The notes beneath the pieces are model-generated. The model searched no databases. It saw only the letters and a program-made list of their open reading frames with translations, and had not been told where the DNA came from. The position numbers and the translations under genes were made by a program. A stretch of 64,000 nt of DNA from Pandoraea aquatica (lineage in GTDB: Bacteria; Pseudomonadota; Gammaproteobacteria; Burkholderiales; Burkholderiaceae): positions 496,001-560,000 of the forward strand of contig NZ_CABPSN010000001.1 in the NCBI RefSeq assembly GCF_902459565.1, given 5' to 3'. Below, one piece after another: positions 40,634-49,275 of this stretch; within the stretch, counting starts at the first letter, position 1, and the number at the start of each line of letters is the position of its first letter.

Positions 40634-42166
40634 ATGGTCGACCGACGTGATTTTCTTCGGATTTCCGGGCACCTTGCCGGGGCCACCGCAGGTGCCACAC
40701 TCCTCGCAGGCACGCCGGTGCGCGCCCATGCGGCGACGGACCCGGCCTACCTCAGCGCGACCGATCTGATCGCGCAATTTCGGCGAGGGAGCCTCTCGCC
40801 GCTCGACGTCCTCGACGCACAAATCCGCCGCATCGAGGCACTCGACAGCAAGGTGAACTGCATCACCGTCCGGCATTTCGAAGACGCTCGCGCCGCTGCC
40901 CATGAGGCCGCCGCGCGCTATCGGCGCGGCAATCCCCGGCCACTCGAAGGCGTGACCATCGCGGTCAAGGACGAATATGCCGTCAACGGCTGGCGCACGA
41001 CGATGGGCTCGACCCTGCTCAAGGACGCGCCACCCGCATTGGATGACGGCCCGGTTGCCGAACGCCTTCGCGCGGCAGGCGCGATCTTCCACATTCAGAC
41101 CACCGTGCCCGAGTTCTACGTGTGGATGACGACGGCGACGAAGCTGTGGGGCACCACGCGCAACCCGTGGAATCTCGCCTACACGCCGGGTGGCTCGTCC
41201 GGTGGGTCGGGGGCCGCACTGGCCGCCGGATTCACGACACTCGCACTCGGCTCCGACATGGGCGGCTCGATCCGTATCCCGGCGTCCCAATGCGGTCTGT
41301 ACGGCTTCAAGCCCCCCTTTGGCCGCGTGCCGACGAGCGAAGTGCCGTATGAAGCCGAGGGACCGCTCGCCCGAACGTTCGACGACATGAATCTGCTCAC
41401 CGACGCGATGGTCGGCCCGCATCCGCTCATTCATAGCTCGTTGCGTCCGCGTCTGCGCTATCCGTCGCGGTATGAAGGCGTGTCGGGTTGGAAAGTCGCC
41501 TACGACCCCGCCACGCATCTGACGCCGCTCGACCCTGCCGTCACCCGCGCGATGGAACAGGCCATCGCCACGCTGCGCCGCCTCGGCGTGACGGTCGAGA
41601 CGGTGGACATCGGATTCAGTGCCGACGACATGGAGACCTACCTGATCGGCCTGATGTCGTCTAGCATGGGAGGCATGATGACGGAGGCGATGCAGCACCC
41701 GGATCAGCTCATGCCCTACACCCGCATGATGTTCGAACGGATGCGGGGCAAGACCGGGCCACAAGCGCTGGTGCGAGCGGAGGAATTGCTCAACGAGTAC
41801 CAGCGCCGCGTGCAGGAGACTGTGTTTCTGAAGGGCTATCGCGCGCTCATCATGCCGACGCTGGGCACACCGCTCATCCCTGCCGAACACGGTCTTCAAC
41901 CGGGGACCGACGCGGTCAAGATCGGCGGCCAGCCAAGCACCGGCCTGAAGTTTGTGATGACGTGGGTATGGAATCTGCTAGGCCTGTATCCGGTGGTCTC
42001 TGCGCCCGCCGGTATCGGTCCGGGCAACGTCCCGATAGGCATGCAGATCGTGTCCAACACGCTAGACGACCTCACGGCTTTCCAGCTGGCGGCGGCGTAC
42101 TCACGCGCGGCACCGTCGCTCTACACCGGCCGTGGGATGCCCGACTTCCGCAACGAACCGGTGTAG
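40634..42166 (+). CDS. Amidase-signature family amidase, Tat-type leader
   Basis: A 510-residue amidase. The N-terminus has a twin-Arg leader (VDRRDFLRISGHLAGATAGA) with cleavage near AHA-AT, so it is probably periplasmic. The Ser-cisSer-Lys triad is complete: K112 (AVKDEYAV), the cis-Ser in PGGSSGGSG (185-192) and nucleophile S212 in GSDMGGSIRIPAS. It resembles amidases with unusually broad substrates; the true amide is unknown. CAGGAGAACG lies before the ATG. No obvious operon partner follows except a VOC-like gene 83 bp away. Confidence 0.85.
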   Translation: MVDRRDFLRISGHLAGATAGATLLAGTPVRAHAATDPAYLSATDLIAQFRRGSLSPLDVLDAQIRRIEALDSKVNCITVRHFEDARAAAHEAAARYRRGNPRPLEGVTIAVKDEYAVNGWRTTMGSTLLKDAPPALDDGPVAERLRAAGAIFHIQTTVPEFYVWMTTATKLWGTTRNPWNLAYTPGGSSGGSGAALAAGFTTLALGSDMGGSIRIPASQCGLYGFKPPFGRVPTSEVPYEAEGPLARTFDDMNLLTDAMVGPHPLIHSSLRPRLRYPSRYEGVSGWKVAYDPATHLTPLDPAVTRAMEQAIATLRRLGVTVETVDIGFSADDMETYLIGLMSSSMGGMMTEAMQHPDQLMPYTRMMFERMRGKTGPQALVRAEELLNEYQRRVQETVFLKGYRALIMPTLGTPLIPAEHGLQPGTDAVKIGGQPSTGLKFVMTWVWNLLGLYPVVSAPAGIGPGNVPIGMQIVSNTLDDLTAFQLAAAYSRAAPSLYTGRGMPDFRNEPV

Positions 42167-42249
42167 TAACCTGACTCACCTTCGCCCGCTTTTTAGCCCG
42201 CTTTTTTAGCCCGCTTCTTCGCGTTGGCGAATCACGACAGGAGACATTC

Positions 42250-42720
42250 ATGACGAAGCTCGTCACATGTGTTTGGTTCAACGGCGAGGCCCGCCAGGCC
42301 GCCGAATTCTACGCAGCGACCTTTCCCGACAGTCACGTTCAGGCACGCCACGTCTCGCCCATTCCGGGCATTGGCGCAGGGCAGGAACTGACGGTCGAGT
42401 TCACCGTGCTGGGCCAGCCGTTCGTCGGCCTGAATGGTGGTCCTGAGTTCAAGCCGAACGAGGCAATCAGCTTCATGGTCGTCACAAAGGATCAGGAGGA
42501 GACCGACCGCTACTGGAACGCCATCATTGGCAACGGCGGCGCCGAATCGGCTTGCGGCTGGTGCAAGGACCGCTGGGGATTCTCGTGGCAGATCACCCCG
42601 AAGCGGCTGCTCGACCTCATGGCCGATCCCGACGTCGCCAAAGCGCGCCGTGCGATGGAAGCGATGATGACCATGCACAAGATCGATATCGCCACGCTCG
42701 ATCGCGCCGCAGCAGGCTGA
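42250..42720 (+). CDS. PhnB-like VOC-family protein
   Basis: A 156-residue VOC-fold protein of the PhnB/3-demethylubiquinone methyltransferase-like class: MTKLVTCVWFNGEARQAAEF at the start, then the FVGLNGGPEFKPNEAISFMV strand pair and the DRYWNAIIGNGGAESACGWC loop with DRWGFSWQITP, all usual for this group. The enzymatic role of these small proteins is unknown; annotations as methyltransferases are not trusted. A run of AGCCCGCTTTTT-type repeats (42182-42218) precedes the ribosome site CAGGAGAC. Confidence 0.75.
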   Translation: MTKLVTCVWFNGEARQAAEFYAATFPDSHVQARHVSPIPGIGAGQELTVEFTVLGQPFVGLNGGPEFKPNEAISFMVVTKDQEETDRYWNAIIGNGGAESACGWCKDRWGFSWQITPKRLLDLMADPDVAKARRAMEAMMTMHKIDIATLDRAAAG

Positions 42721-42799
42721 TTTGCTTGACGTCCCACGCGCATTGCGTATAGAGTCACCGCATGACGAATTCCGCCACCCACCGCTCGCAGGCTTTGCG

Positions 42800-42820
42800 C
42801 GTTGTCCTTTCGGGACAACG
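42800..42820. repeat. Perfect 8-bp hairpin with 5-base loop
   Basis: CGTTGTCC, TTTCG, GGACAACG. It lies 80 bases after the PhnB-like stop codon, without a following T run. With the larger hairpin at 42848 it forms a tandem pair. Confidence 0.6.
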
Positions 42821-42847
42821 GGGTGCGTTCGTCAAAAGCAAAAAACA

Positions 42848-42891
42848 GTCGCTCAACTGACCGGAGCGTGCTGTTCCGTCAGTTGAGCGAC
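42848..42891. repeat. Perfect 14-bp hairpin with 16-base loop
   Basis: GTCGCTCAACTGAC (42848-42861) and GTCAGTTGAGCGAC (42878-42891) are exact complements around a 16-base loop. The stem is long for chance. No T run follows on the plus strand; on the minus strand the hairpin is followed by TTTTTTGCTTTTG, which would fit a terminator for a minus-strand transcript. Confidence 0.6.
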
Positions 42892-43069
42892 GGAATAGCC
42901 ACGTGGACCGGCAGTCCCGCCCAGCGCCCAGTGCGCGCCTGCAATACCTGCACCGCCCCGCATCACCGGCCAATCTGCCCCGAACACGCGTCAAATCTTG
43001 CGTCGCCCTGCTGAACGGTTTCCGTACAAGGTCACCCCACGTTCATCGCATTCGTATCAGGGAGACACC

Positions 43070-44050
43070 ATGCAAGACACGCAATCGCCTAACGCCGCCG
43101 CCCAGCCGGCCTCGCTTTGCGCACCGTCCGGGTTCCGAGGAATCTGGCTGCCGCTCATCACGCCGTTCAAGCGCGAAGGCGCACACACGCCTGTTGATCA
43201 CACCGCACTGCGACGGCTCGTCGCGCACTATCGTCACTCGGGGATTGCGGGCTTCGTGATCTGCGGCACGACCGGCGAAGCGGCCGCGTTGGAAGACAAC
43301 GAACAAATTTCCGTGCTCGAGACCGTATTGGCCGAAGCCGATGGGATGCCGGTTATCGCTGGGCTCGCAGGGAATCACCTCGGGCATACGCTCACGCGCA
43401 TGGACGCCCTGAACGCGCTGCCGCTTGCGGGCGTGCTGACGCCTGCGCCGTATTACATCCGCCCGTCGCAGGCGGGGCTCGTCGACTGGTTCCACGCGCT
43501 GGCCGACCGTTCGGCCGCGCCGCTGGTGCTCTACGACATTCCGTATCGCACAGGGGCCACGCTCACCTTGGAGACATTGCTCACGCTGGCCGGTCACGCC
43601 AATATTCGTGGCATCAAGGACTGCGGCGGCAACGCGCACACAACGCAGGCGCTGATCGCCGACGGGCGTCTATCTGTGCTCGCCGGTGAAGATCATCAAC
43701 TGTTGTCGACGCTCTCGATGGGCGGTCATGGGGCAATCATTGCGTCGTCGCATTGCCGTCCGGCCCATTTCGCGGCGCTTTATCGTGCCGTACGCGCGCA
43801 ACAGCTCGACGTCGCACGTGTGCTCTTTCATGCGCTCATGCCGGTTGTGAAGTTGCTGTTTGCCGAAGCGAACCCCGGCCCGGTGAAGGCGTGGCTCGCG
43901 CGCGAAGGCTGGTTGGAAGACGTGCTGCGCGCACCGATGACGAGTGCGTCGCCGGCGCTTGCGCAGCAGTTGGTGGAGGCTGTCGCCGCCATCGACACCG
44001 CGTTCGGTGCGAAGGCGGCTGATGGCGCGACGGTCGCCGTCGCCGCTTGA
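43070..44050 (+). CDS. DapA-family (N-acetylneuraminate lyase class) aldolase
   Basis: A 326-residue class I aldolase-fold protein. The family parts are visible: GIWLPLITPFKREG, the CGTTGEAA phosphate/carboxylate loop at 65-72, Y155 in VLYDIPYRTG and the Schiff-base K183 in GIKDCGGN. A disordered Ala-rich N-terminus and C-terminus flank the barrel. True dihydrodipicolinate synthase is usually shorter and essential; the extra length and isolation suggest a catabolic aldolase or dehydratase acting on a keto-acid. CAGGGAGAC precedes the ATG. It is convergent with the chemoreceptor gene. Confidence 0.8.
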   Translation: MQDTQSPNAAAQPASLCAPSGFRGIWLPLITPFKREGAHTPVDHTALRRLVAHYRHSGIAGFVICGTTGEAAALEDNEQISVLETVLAEADGMPVIAGLAGNHLGHTLTRMDALNALPLAGVLTPAPYYIRPSQAGLVDWFHALADRSAAPLVLYDIPYRTGATLTLETLLTLAGHANIRGIKDCGGNAHTTQALIADGRLSVLAGEDHQLLSTLSMGGHGAIIASSHCRPAHFAALYRAVRAQQLDVARVLFHALMPVVKLLFAEANPGPVKAWLAREGWLEDVLRAPMTSASPALAQQLVEAVAAIDTAFGAKAADGATVAVAA

Positions 44051-44075
44051 CGAGAAGACGGCGGTGCGCGCGTCG

Positions 44076-45713
44076 TCAGGCGACGGCGCGCAGATGCCTG
44101 TCGTCCGGGACTGCGAGTCGCGGCGTCGTCGACGCCTGGCGATACGCAGCTTCGCCGCGTGCGCCGACACCGCTATCCACGCGGAACTTCGACGTCTCGC
44201 TCACAAGGTCGGCGGCCTGCTGGCGCATATGCTCGGCGGCCGCCGCAGCCTCTTCGACGAGCGCAGCGTTCTGCTGCGTCACCTGATCCATCTGGGCGAC
44301 GGCCTGATTGACCTGTTCGATACCGCGCGCCTGCTCGTCGCTCGCCGCGGCGATTTCCGTGATGAGTTCACTCACACGACGCACGGACACCACGATCTGA
44401 TCCATGGTGCGACCGGCGACTTCCACACGCGTCGAACCATCTTGTACCTGCTGAACGGATGCTGCGATCAGCTCACGAATGTCCTTGGCCGTGCCCGCCG
44501 AGCGCTGCGCGAGTGTGCGCACTTCACCAGCCACAACGGCGAATCCGCGACCTTGCTCGCCCGCACGCGCCGCTTCCACCGCCGCATTGAGCGCAAGAAT
44601 GTTGGTTTGGAAAGCAATGCCTTCAATAGCGGTGATCATCTCGCTCATGCGGGCCGAGGCGCTGGCCATGGCCTGCATCGTTTCCACGACGGCACGCACG
44701 CTGTGCGCCCCGGCATCGGCCACGCCCGACGCCTCTTGCGACAGACGCTTCGCCTCGACAGCATGCTCGACGTTCTGACGCACGGTCGACGTCAGCTCTT
44801 CCATCGATGCCGCCGTCTCCTCAAGCGACGCGGCTTGCTCTTCCGTACGCTGCGACAAATCCGTGTTGCCCTGCGCGATCTCGCGCGCTGCGGTGTCGAT
44901 GGCGCCCGATGCACCCTGAATGTTGCGCACCAGATGACTCAGTTGTGCGATGGCCGTATCCAACGCGTTGGCCATCTCGCCAATTTCGTCGCGGCTTTCC
45001 ACTTGCACGCGATGCGTCAGATCGCCGTTAGCGAGCGCCGAAGCGCCCTCCGAGACGGCGCGCACAGGACGCGTCACCGAGCGTGCGATCGCCACACCGG
45101 CCACCACGGACAACGTCACCGACAGCAACAACGTGGCGAACAGCCACACGCGTGCGGACAGATAGGCGTCGTTTGCATCGGCGGCTTCCTTCGCACTGAC
45201 CGCCTTGCCGACGCCCATCAGGTCGTCGAGCGGCGAGAAGAACGCCAGTTGTGCCGTCTGGAGACTGCCCAGCAGTTGCGCCTTCGCGCCGGCATAGTCG
45301 CCGTTGTGCACGAGCGTTTTGAACGTATCGAGCTGCTTGCCGTACTCCGCGCTGGCCTGTGTGAGCGTCTGATAGAGCGCCTTGCCCTTCTCCGTGTAGA
45401 ACATCGTCGCCATGCCGTCGATGCTCTTCAGGTTCGCCTGACGCAACTCGTCGATCTTCTTCAGACGCGCCTCGAGCTGCGACGCATCTTCGGACATCGC
45501 GATGTCGCGCAGCAGCACAGCCACATAGGCCGCGCGATCCTTCAGGTTATGGAATTCGAGAATCTTGTTGTTCAGGTCGGACACGATGAGCTGCGTGTTC
45601 GTGTCCATCGTCGCCATCTTCGTCACGGCGACGACCGCCACGACCAACAGCATGAGAACGTTGAGGGAAAAGGCGGCGGCGAGCCGTTTGCTGATACTCA
45701 GATTCTTGAACAT
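44076..45713 (-). CDS. Methyl-accepting chemotaxis protein
   Basis: A 545-residue chemoreceptor: a first membrane helix at about 11-32 (AAAFSLNVLMLLVVAVVAV), a periplasmic four-helix bundle (about 33-190), a second helix (VWLFATLLLSVTLSVVAGVA), a HAMP domain (RSVTRPVRAVSEGASALANG) and a signalling domain with the GIAFQTNILALNAAVEAARA tip and QRTEEQAASLEETAASMEEL methylation helix. This is the Tsr/Tar layout used for amino-acid or small-acid ligands. There is no NWETF-type CheR tether at the end. The leader carries nested GGTACC dyads at 45790-45822. Confidence 0.9.
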   Translation of the reverse strand: MFKNLSISKRLAAAFSLNVLMLLVVAVVAVTKMATMDTNTQLIVSDLNNKILEFHNLKDRAAYVAVLLRDIAMSEDASQLEARLKKIDELRQANLKSIDGMATMFYTEKGKALYQTLTQASAEYGKQLDTFKTLVHNGDYAGAKAQLLGSLQTAQLAFFSPLDDLMGVGKAVSAKEAADANDAYLSARVWLFATLLLSVTLSVVAGVAIARSVTRPVRAVSEGASALANGDLTHRVQVESRDEIGEMANALDTAIAQLSHLVRNIQGASGAIDTAAREIAQGNTDLSQRTEEQAASLEETAASMEELTSTVRQNVEHAVEAKRLSQEASGVADAGAHSVRAVVETMQAMASASARMSEMITAIEGIAFQTNILALNAAVEAARAGEQGRGFAVVAGEVRTLAQRSAGTAKDIRELIAASVQQVQDGSTRVEVAGRTMDQIVVSVRRVSELITEIAAASDEQARGIEQVNQAVAQMDQVTQQNAALVEEAAAAAEHMRQQAADLVSETSKFRVDSGVGARGEAAYRQASTTPRLAVPDDRHLRAVA

Positions 45714-46046
45714 CGGTGGTTGTGCGATTCGTCCTGGGGGCTTGTTTTCAACCTGCCGTCGGCACGCGCGGCAGGTCACTGTCTCTCTCGTACCTCAGAG
45801 GTACCGCTTTCGGTACCTCTGACGAGACTTAACGAGTGCTTTTGACGAAACTTGAGCCTTGCATCGACAAATTCGCGCGAGGCCCCGCAAACGCCCGCCA
45901 GACAAGGCGTTCCACCGGTGGAAACATGCAGCGGAATGGGGGCAGACACCGCTAATTGCGTATCCATCACATATATCAAGCCACCTGACTACATCGACGT
46001 TGAATGCAATGCCGAACGGGTGACGACGATGCGGGTGGTGCGTCCC
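45714..46046. other. Intergenic region upstream of the chemoreceptor
   Basis: This 333-bp gap separates the end of the YdcZ gene (46047) from the chemoreceptor start (45713); both read on the minus strand. It contains the nested inverted repeats at 45790-45822. No gene was seen. Confidence 0.4.
45790..45822. promoter_or_regulatory. Nested GTACC inverted repeats in the chemoreceptor leader
   Basis: GTACCTC-A-GAGGTAC (45790-45804) overlaps a second, longer hairpin: TCAGAGGTACCG (45795-45806), CTTT, CGGTACCTCTGA (45811-45822), a perfect 12-bp stem. The two cannot form at once, which is the layout of an on/off RNA switch or of overlapping operators. It is 77 bp upstream of the chemoreceptor start. 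Confidence 0.5.
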
Positions 46047-46589
46047 TCAGGAAACGACAGACTTCGCCGCGACCGACCCTGCCGAACCGGCCGACGCGGT
46101 CGACGCAGCACGCGTTCCCCATTGCACGACGAGCATGCCGAGGACAATGAGCGCGACACCTGCAATGCGCGCGAGATTGACCGGCTTGGTGGCAAGTCCC
46201 ATCAGCCCGAAGTGGTCGATGACCAGCGACGCGACAACCTGCCCCGCGACCACACAGACGATGAAGTTCGCCGCCCCCAGACGCGGCGTGAGCACCAGCG
46301 CCGCCGTGATGTAGGCGACGCCGGCAATGCCGCCGATCCAGAGCCACCACGGCCCGCGCGCGGCGGTGCCGATGTCCGGCAAGCCGGCCCGCATACCGAT
46401 CAGCACGGGGAGCACCACAATGAGGCTGACGAGCAACGACGCCACCGTCGCCCACAGCGGGTGCCCGAGCGCACGCCCGAGCGCCGCATTACTGCCAGCC
46501 TGAAACGGAACGACAGCGCCCGCCAGCATCGCGATGACGAGCGGCAGCAGGACTGTCGCGGGGATTTGGGGGGTTAGGGATGCATTCAT
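46047..46589 (-). CDS. YdcZ (DUF606) DMT-superfamily membrane protein
   Basis: A 180-residue protein with five hydrophobic helices, starting with LPLVIAMLAGAVVPFQAGSN, the family signature with NAALGRALGHPLWATVASLL and GPWWLWIGGIAGVAYITAAL. YdcZ/DUF606 proteins are half-size members of the drug/metabolite transporter superfamily; the substrate is unknown. It is divergent from the LysR gene at 46687, and a T-N11-A dyad lies between them. Confidence 0.8.
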   Translation of the reverse strand: MNASLTPQIPATVLLPLVIAMLAGAVVPFQAGSNAALGRALGHPLWATVASLLVSLIVVLPVLIGMRAGLPDIGTAARGPWWLWIGGIAGVAYITAALVLTPRLGAANFIVCVVAGQVVASLVIDHFGLMGLATKPVNLARIAGVALIVLGMLVVQWGTRAASTASAGSAGSVAAKSVVS

Positions 46590-46640
46590 GAGGTGACCTC
46601 TCTATTCGTAAATTTCGCTTGCCTTCAGCATGAATCATCC

Positions 46641-46657
46641 ATTTCAATAATGGAAAT
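46641..46657. promoter_or_regulatory. Putative LysR-type operator, YdcZ/LysR pair
   Basis: ATTTC-AATAATG-GAAAT is a perfect 5-7-5 dyad with T-N11-A geometry, overlapped by TCCATT-TCAAT-AATGGA. It lies 52 bp from the YdcZ start and 30 bp from the LysR start. Confidence 0.5.
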
Positions 46658-46686
46658 TCGAATTGGTCACACAAACTATTCGTGAA

Positions 46687-47586
46687 ATGGATGATCTGCG
46701 TCGAATCGACCTCAATCTGTTGCTGACGCTGCATGCCTTGCTGGCAGAGCGTCATGTGTCGCGCGCGGCGCTGCGGCTGCATCGCAGTCAGCCGGCAGTA
46801 AGCCATGCGCTCGCGCAGTTGCGCGGCATCTTCGACGACCCGCTGCTGGTACGGCGCGACGGTGGCCTCGCACTGACTTCGCGAGCGCTGGAACTGCAAC
46901 GTCCGCTCGAAGACGCACTCGATCAGTTGCAAGGACTGTTGCACGCACCGGCATTCGATCCTCGCCGGGCGAAGCGGACGTTTCGTATCGCGCTATCCGA
47001 TTACGGCTCGCGCGTCTCGCTGCCGCAACTGACGCGTCGCGTGCGCGAGCAGGCACCGGGCATCGATCTCGCCGCCACACAGGCGAGCCGCGAAGCGATG
47101 CTCACCCAGCTACTCGACGGTGAAATCGATTTGGCGTTGGGTGTGTTTCACGAGTTTCCGGGAGAATTGGAGACGCAGACGCTGTTCAAAGAAGCGTTTG
47201 TCTGTCTGGCGGATCGCGCAACGTTGCCTGCGCGTGGCGCCCTGACGATGGAGGCCTGGCTGGCCCGTCCGCATGTGCTGGTCGCGATGCGTCCGGGGGC
47301 GGACAACGAAATCGATCAGGCGCTAGGGGAACTGGGACACACGCGGCGCGTCGCTGTTACGTTGCCGCACTGGAGCATCGCGCCGGAGCTGATTGCGGGG
47401 ACGGATCTGATTCTGACGGTCGCGCAAACGGCCGTCGCGCATCTGCGCCACGACCGTCAGTTGCGACGCTTCGCCGCGCCGTTTGCGATCCCGCCATTTC
47501 TGTTTCAGGCGGTATGGCACGCCCGACGCGACGTCGACCCCGCGCACCGATGGCTGCGCGAGCAGATCGCGGAGATCTGTCGCTAG
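46687..47586 (+). CDS. LysR-family transcriptional regulator
   Basis: A 299-residue LTTR (from the ATG at 46687). MDDLRRIDLNLLLTLHALLA begins the winged helix, whose turn reads HRSQPAVSHALAQLRGIFDD, the NodD/SyrM-like group. The effector domain follows from about residue 90. It is divergent from the YdcZ transporter gene, its probable target. Confidence 0.85.
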   Translation: MDDLRRIDLNLLLTLHALLAERHVSRAALRLHRSQPAVSHALAQLRGIFDDPLLVRRDGGLALTSRALELQRPLEDALDQLQGLLHAPAFDPRRAKRTFRIALSDYGSRVSLPQLTRRVREQAPGIDLAATQASREAMLTQLLDGEIDLALGVFHEFPGELETQTLFKEAFVCLADRATLPARGALTMEAWLARPHVLVAMRPGADNEIDQALGELGHTRRVAVTLPHWSIAPELIAGTDLILTVAQTAVAHLRHDRQLRRFAAPFAIPPFLFQAVWHARRDVDPAHRWLREQIAEICR

Positions 47587-47615
47587 ATTCGGCCGCTAGA
47601 TTCCGACGCCAGCGG

Positions 47616-48293
47616 TCAGTTGTCTTCGAGGAAGCCGCTGTCGATAGCGTCGGCGATCATCCGGTCGGCGAGTTGGCCGAGCGCGGGAGATGCGTCGCCG
47701 ATCACATGCATCAGCTTGCGCACCTGCGACGCCTTGATCGAGCGCTCGCTCCAGACACGACCGTGCGTGTGATAGCTGTGAAGCAACGGCTGAAGCCGGT
47801 CCATTGCGCGCGCGAACTTGGCGTCCACCGTCTCGCGCGCTTCGAACTCCTCCCACAACGCACGATACGATTTCGCCTGATCCGAGGGCAGCAGATTGAA
47901 GATGCGGTCGGCCGCGGCCTGCTCGCGTTCGTGCTGATCCTGAGCTGCCACAGCGTCGTACGCATACGTGTCGCCTGCGTCGATCTCGACCAGATCGTGA
48001 ATCAGCAGCATCAGCATGACGCGGGCAATCTGCGTGCCCTGCGGCGCATACTCGGCCAGCACCGTCGCCATCAACGCCATTTCCCAGCTGTGCTCGGCAT
48101 CGTTCTCGAAACGCTTGCCGGTGATCAGCAACGTGTTGCGCCAGGTCTCTTTGAGCGCATCCACTTCGCGCATGAACAACAACTGCTCCTTGAGACGCGC
48201 GGGCACCTCAATTCTGCTGAAATCGCTCGGTACGTTCACGCTCACCGCCTCCGGCCCCGCGTGCGCTACATCGTGTTGATTGCGCTTGTCCAT
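47616..48293 (-). CDS. HD-domain phosphohydrolase (YfbR-like)
   Basis: A 225-residue HD protein. The metal site is visible as DAEHSWEMALMATVLAEY (H...), LIHDLVEIDAGDT (HD) and a later D in FARAMDRLQPLLHSY. This pattern is shared with YfbR-type 5'-deoxynucleotidases and related hydrolases. I take the start at 48293, where GGAG lies 6 bases upstream; GTG 48317 and ATG 48305 are alternatives. It is convergent with the LysR gene and lies on the same strand as the IclR gene. Confidence 0.8.
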   Translation of the reverse strand: MDKRNQHDVAHAGPEAVSVNVPSDFSRIEVPARLKEQLLFMREVDALKETWRNTLLITGKRFENDAEHSWEMALMATVLAEYAPQGTQIARVMLMLLIHDLVEIDAGDTYAYDAVAAQDQHEREQAAADRIFNLLPSDQAKSYRALWEEFEARETVDAKFARAMDRLQPLLHSYHTHGRVWSERSIKASQVRKLMHVIGDASPALGQLADRMIADAIDSGFLEDN

Positions 48294-48361
48294 CTGATGC
48301 TCCATTGGGTAGCCCACGATTATCGCCGCGATTCCCGTTCACGGCGCATCAACGTGAGCGC

Positions 48362-49147
48362 TTATCCCTTGCCCAGCGGCGGACGGCTCGGAAAGCCCGC
48401 CATATTGCTCAGTTGCGCCAGCTCGTTGGCCGCTTCGAGCATCAGTCCCGAGAACTCGTGGATCTTCTTCGCGGTGAGCCGCACGCGGGGCCCGGCGAGA
48501 CTAATGACGCCCACGCAACGCGAACCGCTCACGACCGGCACCGCCACCGCCGCCATCCTTGGTGCGAAGACTTCGTCGATCATCGCGTAACCCCGCACGC
48601 GTGCGGCATGCAGAAAACCCAGCAATGCCTTGAGCGTCGTCGGTGCGTTCGGTCCGAACTCGTTCGGCGGCCCGAAGCCTTGTTTGAGCACGAGCGATGC
48701 CGCCTGTTCGTCGGTCATCGTCATGAGCCACGCATGGCCCGTCGACGTGCACGAGAGTTGAGCCGCATGCCCCATGTCCGGATCGTAGCGAAAGCCCGTT
48801 CGCTGCCCGTCGGCGCGGCCGACCCAGATGATCGCGTCGCAGTCGACCAGCGACAAGCGCACCAGCCCGGCCGTCTGCGCGGCGAGACGCTCGATGATCG
48901 GCTGTGCGATGTCCGCAATGCCCGTCAGACTCAGGAATTCGAGTCCGTTCGACGTCATGCGCATCGTGAGGATGTAGCGGCCGTGATCGACCAGTTGCCT
49001 GACGTACCCGCTCTCGACCAGTTCGGTCAGCACGCGATGACAGGTGCTACGCGGCAGCGACAGCGCTTCGGCAATCGCGACAAGGCCTGCGCCCTCACCT
49101 TCCGACGCCAGCAAATCGAGAATTCTCAGCCCGTTCTTTAGTGACAT
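48362..49147 (-). CDS. IclR-family transcriptional regulator
   Basis: A 261-residue IclR protein with the winged helix at about 5-70 (GLRILDLLASEGEGAGLVAI, then SLPRSTCHRVLTELVESGYV) and the GAF-like effector domain. It is divergent from the MFS gene at 49276, and TTCCA-TAATG-TGGAA (49159-49173) between them fits the IclR operator type. It likely controls the MFS/AroQ-like pair in response to an aromatic or cyclic acid. Confidence 0.85.
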   Translation of the reverse strand: MSLKNGLRILDLLASEGEGAGLVAIAEALSLPRSTCHRVLTELVESGYVRQLVDHGRYILTMRMTSNGLEFLSLTGIADIAQPIIERLAAQTAGLVRLSLVDCDAIIWVGRADGQRTGFRYDPDMGHAAQLSCTSTGHAWLMTMTDEQAASLVLKQGFGPPNEFGPNAPTTLKALLGFLHAARVRGYAMIDEVFAPRMAAVAVPVVSGSRCVGVISLAGPRVRLTAKKIHEFSGLMLEAANELAQLSNMAGFPSRPPLGKG

Positions 49148-49158
49148 CCGACGTCATC

Positions 49159-49173
49159 TTCCATAATGTGGAA
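49159..49173. promoter_or_regulatory. IclR-type operator
   Basis: TTCCA-TAATG-TGGAA is a perfect 5-5-5 dyad, close to the TGGAAAnnnTTTCCA style of IclR sites, 12 bp upstream of the IclR start and 103 bp upstream of the MFS start. Confidence 0.6.
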
Positions 49174-49275
49174 TGGAGTTCCGGTCTGGAACGACCTCTC
49201 CGGTGCGCGCAAACAATAGCACTTGTTCGTCGCCAGAAACGAACGTTTCAATATATCGAGAACTCAGGAGACAAC

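Larger units (their letters stand above)
42721..43069. other. Intergenic region with two tandem perfect hairpins
   Basis: This 349-bp gap lies between the PhnB-like gene and the aldolase gene. It contains a hairpin at 42800-42820 and a larger one at 42848-42891, separated by an A-rich stretch (AAAAGCAAAAAAC). No gene was found; the rest (42900-43060) shows no structure I can name. It may hold a small RNA or a terminator plus promoter. Confidence 0.45.

Noticed and set aside
42182-42218. AGCCCGCTTTTT-type short repeats before the PhnB-like gene
   Set aside because: Irregular in length; could be slippage or a weak terminator, not a clear element.
42250-42720. Methyltransferase annotation for the PhnB-like gene
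   Set aside because: No SAM-binding motif; the fold is VOC, and the methyltransferase name is a known carry-over in this family.
43944-45845. 633-codon plus-strand frame opposite the chemoreceptor
   Set aside because: The minus strand encodes the highly conserved chemoreceptor tip; the plus reading is Arg/His-rich.
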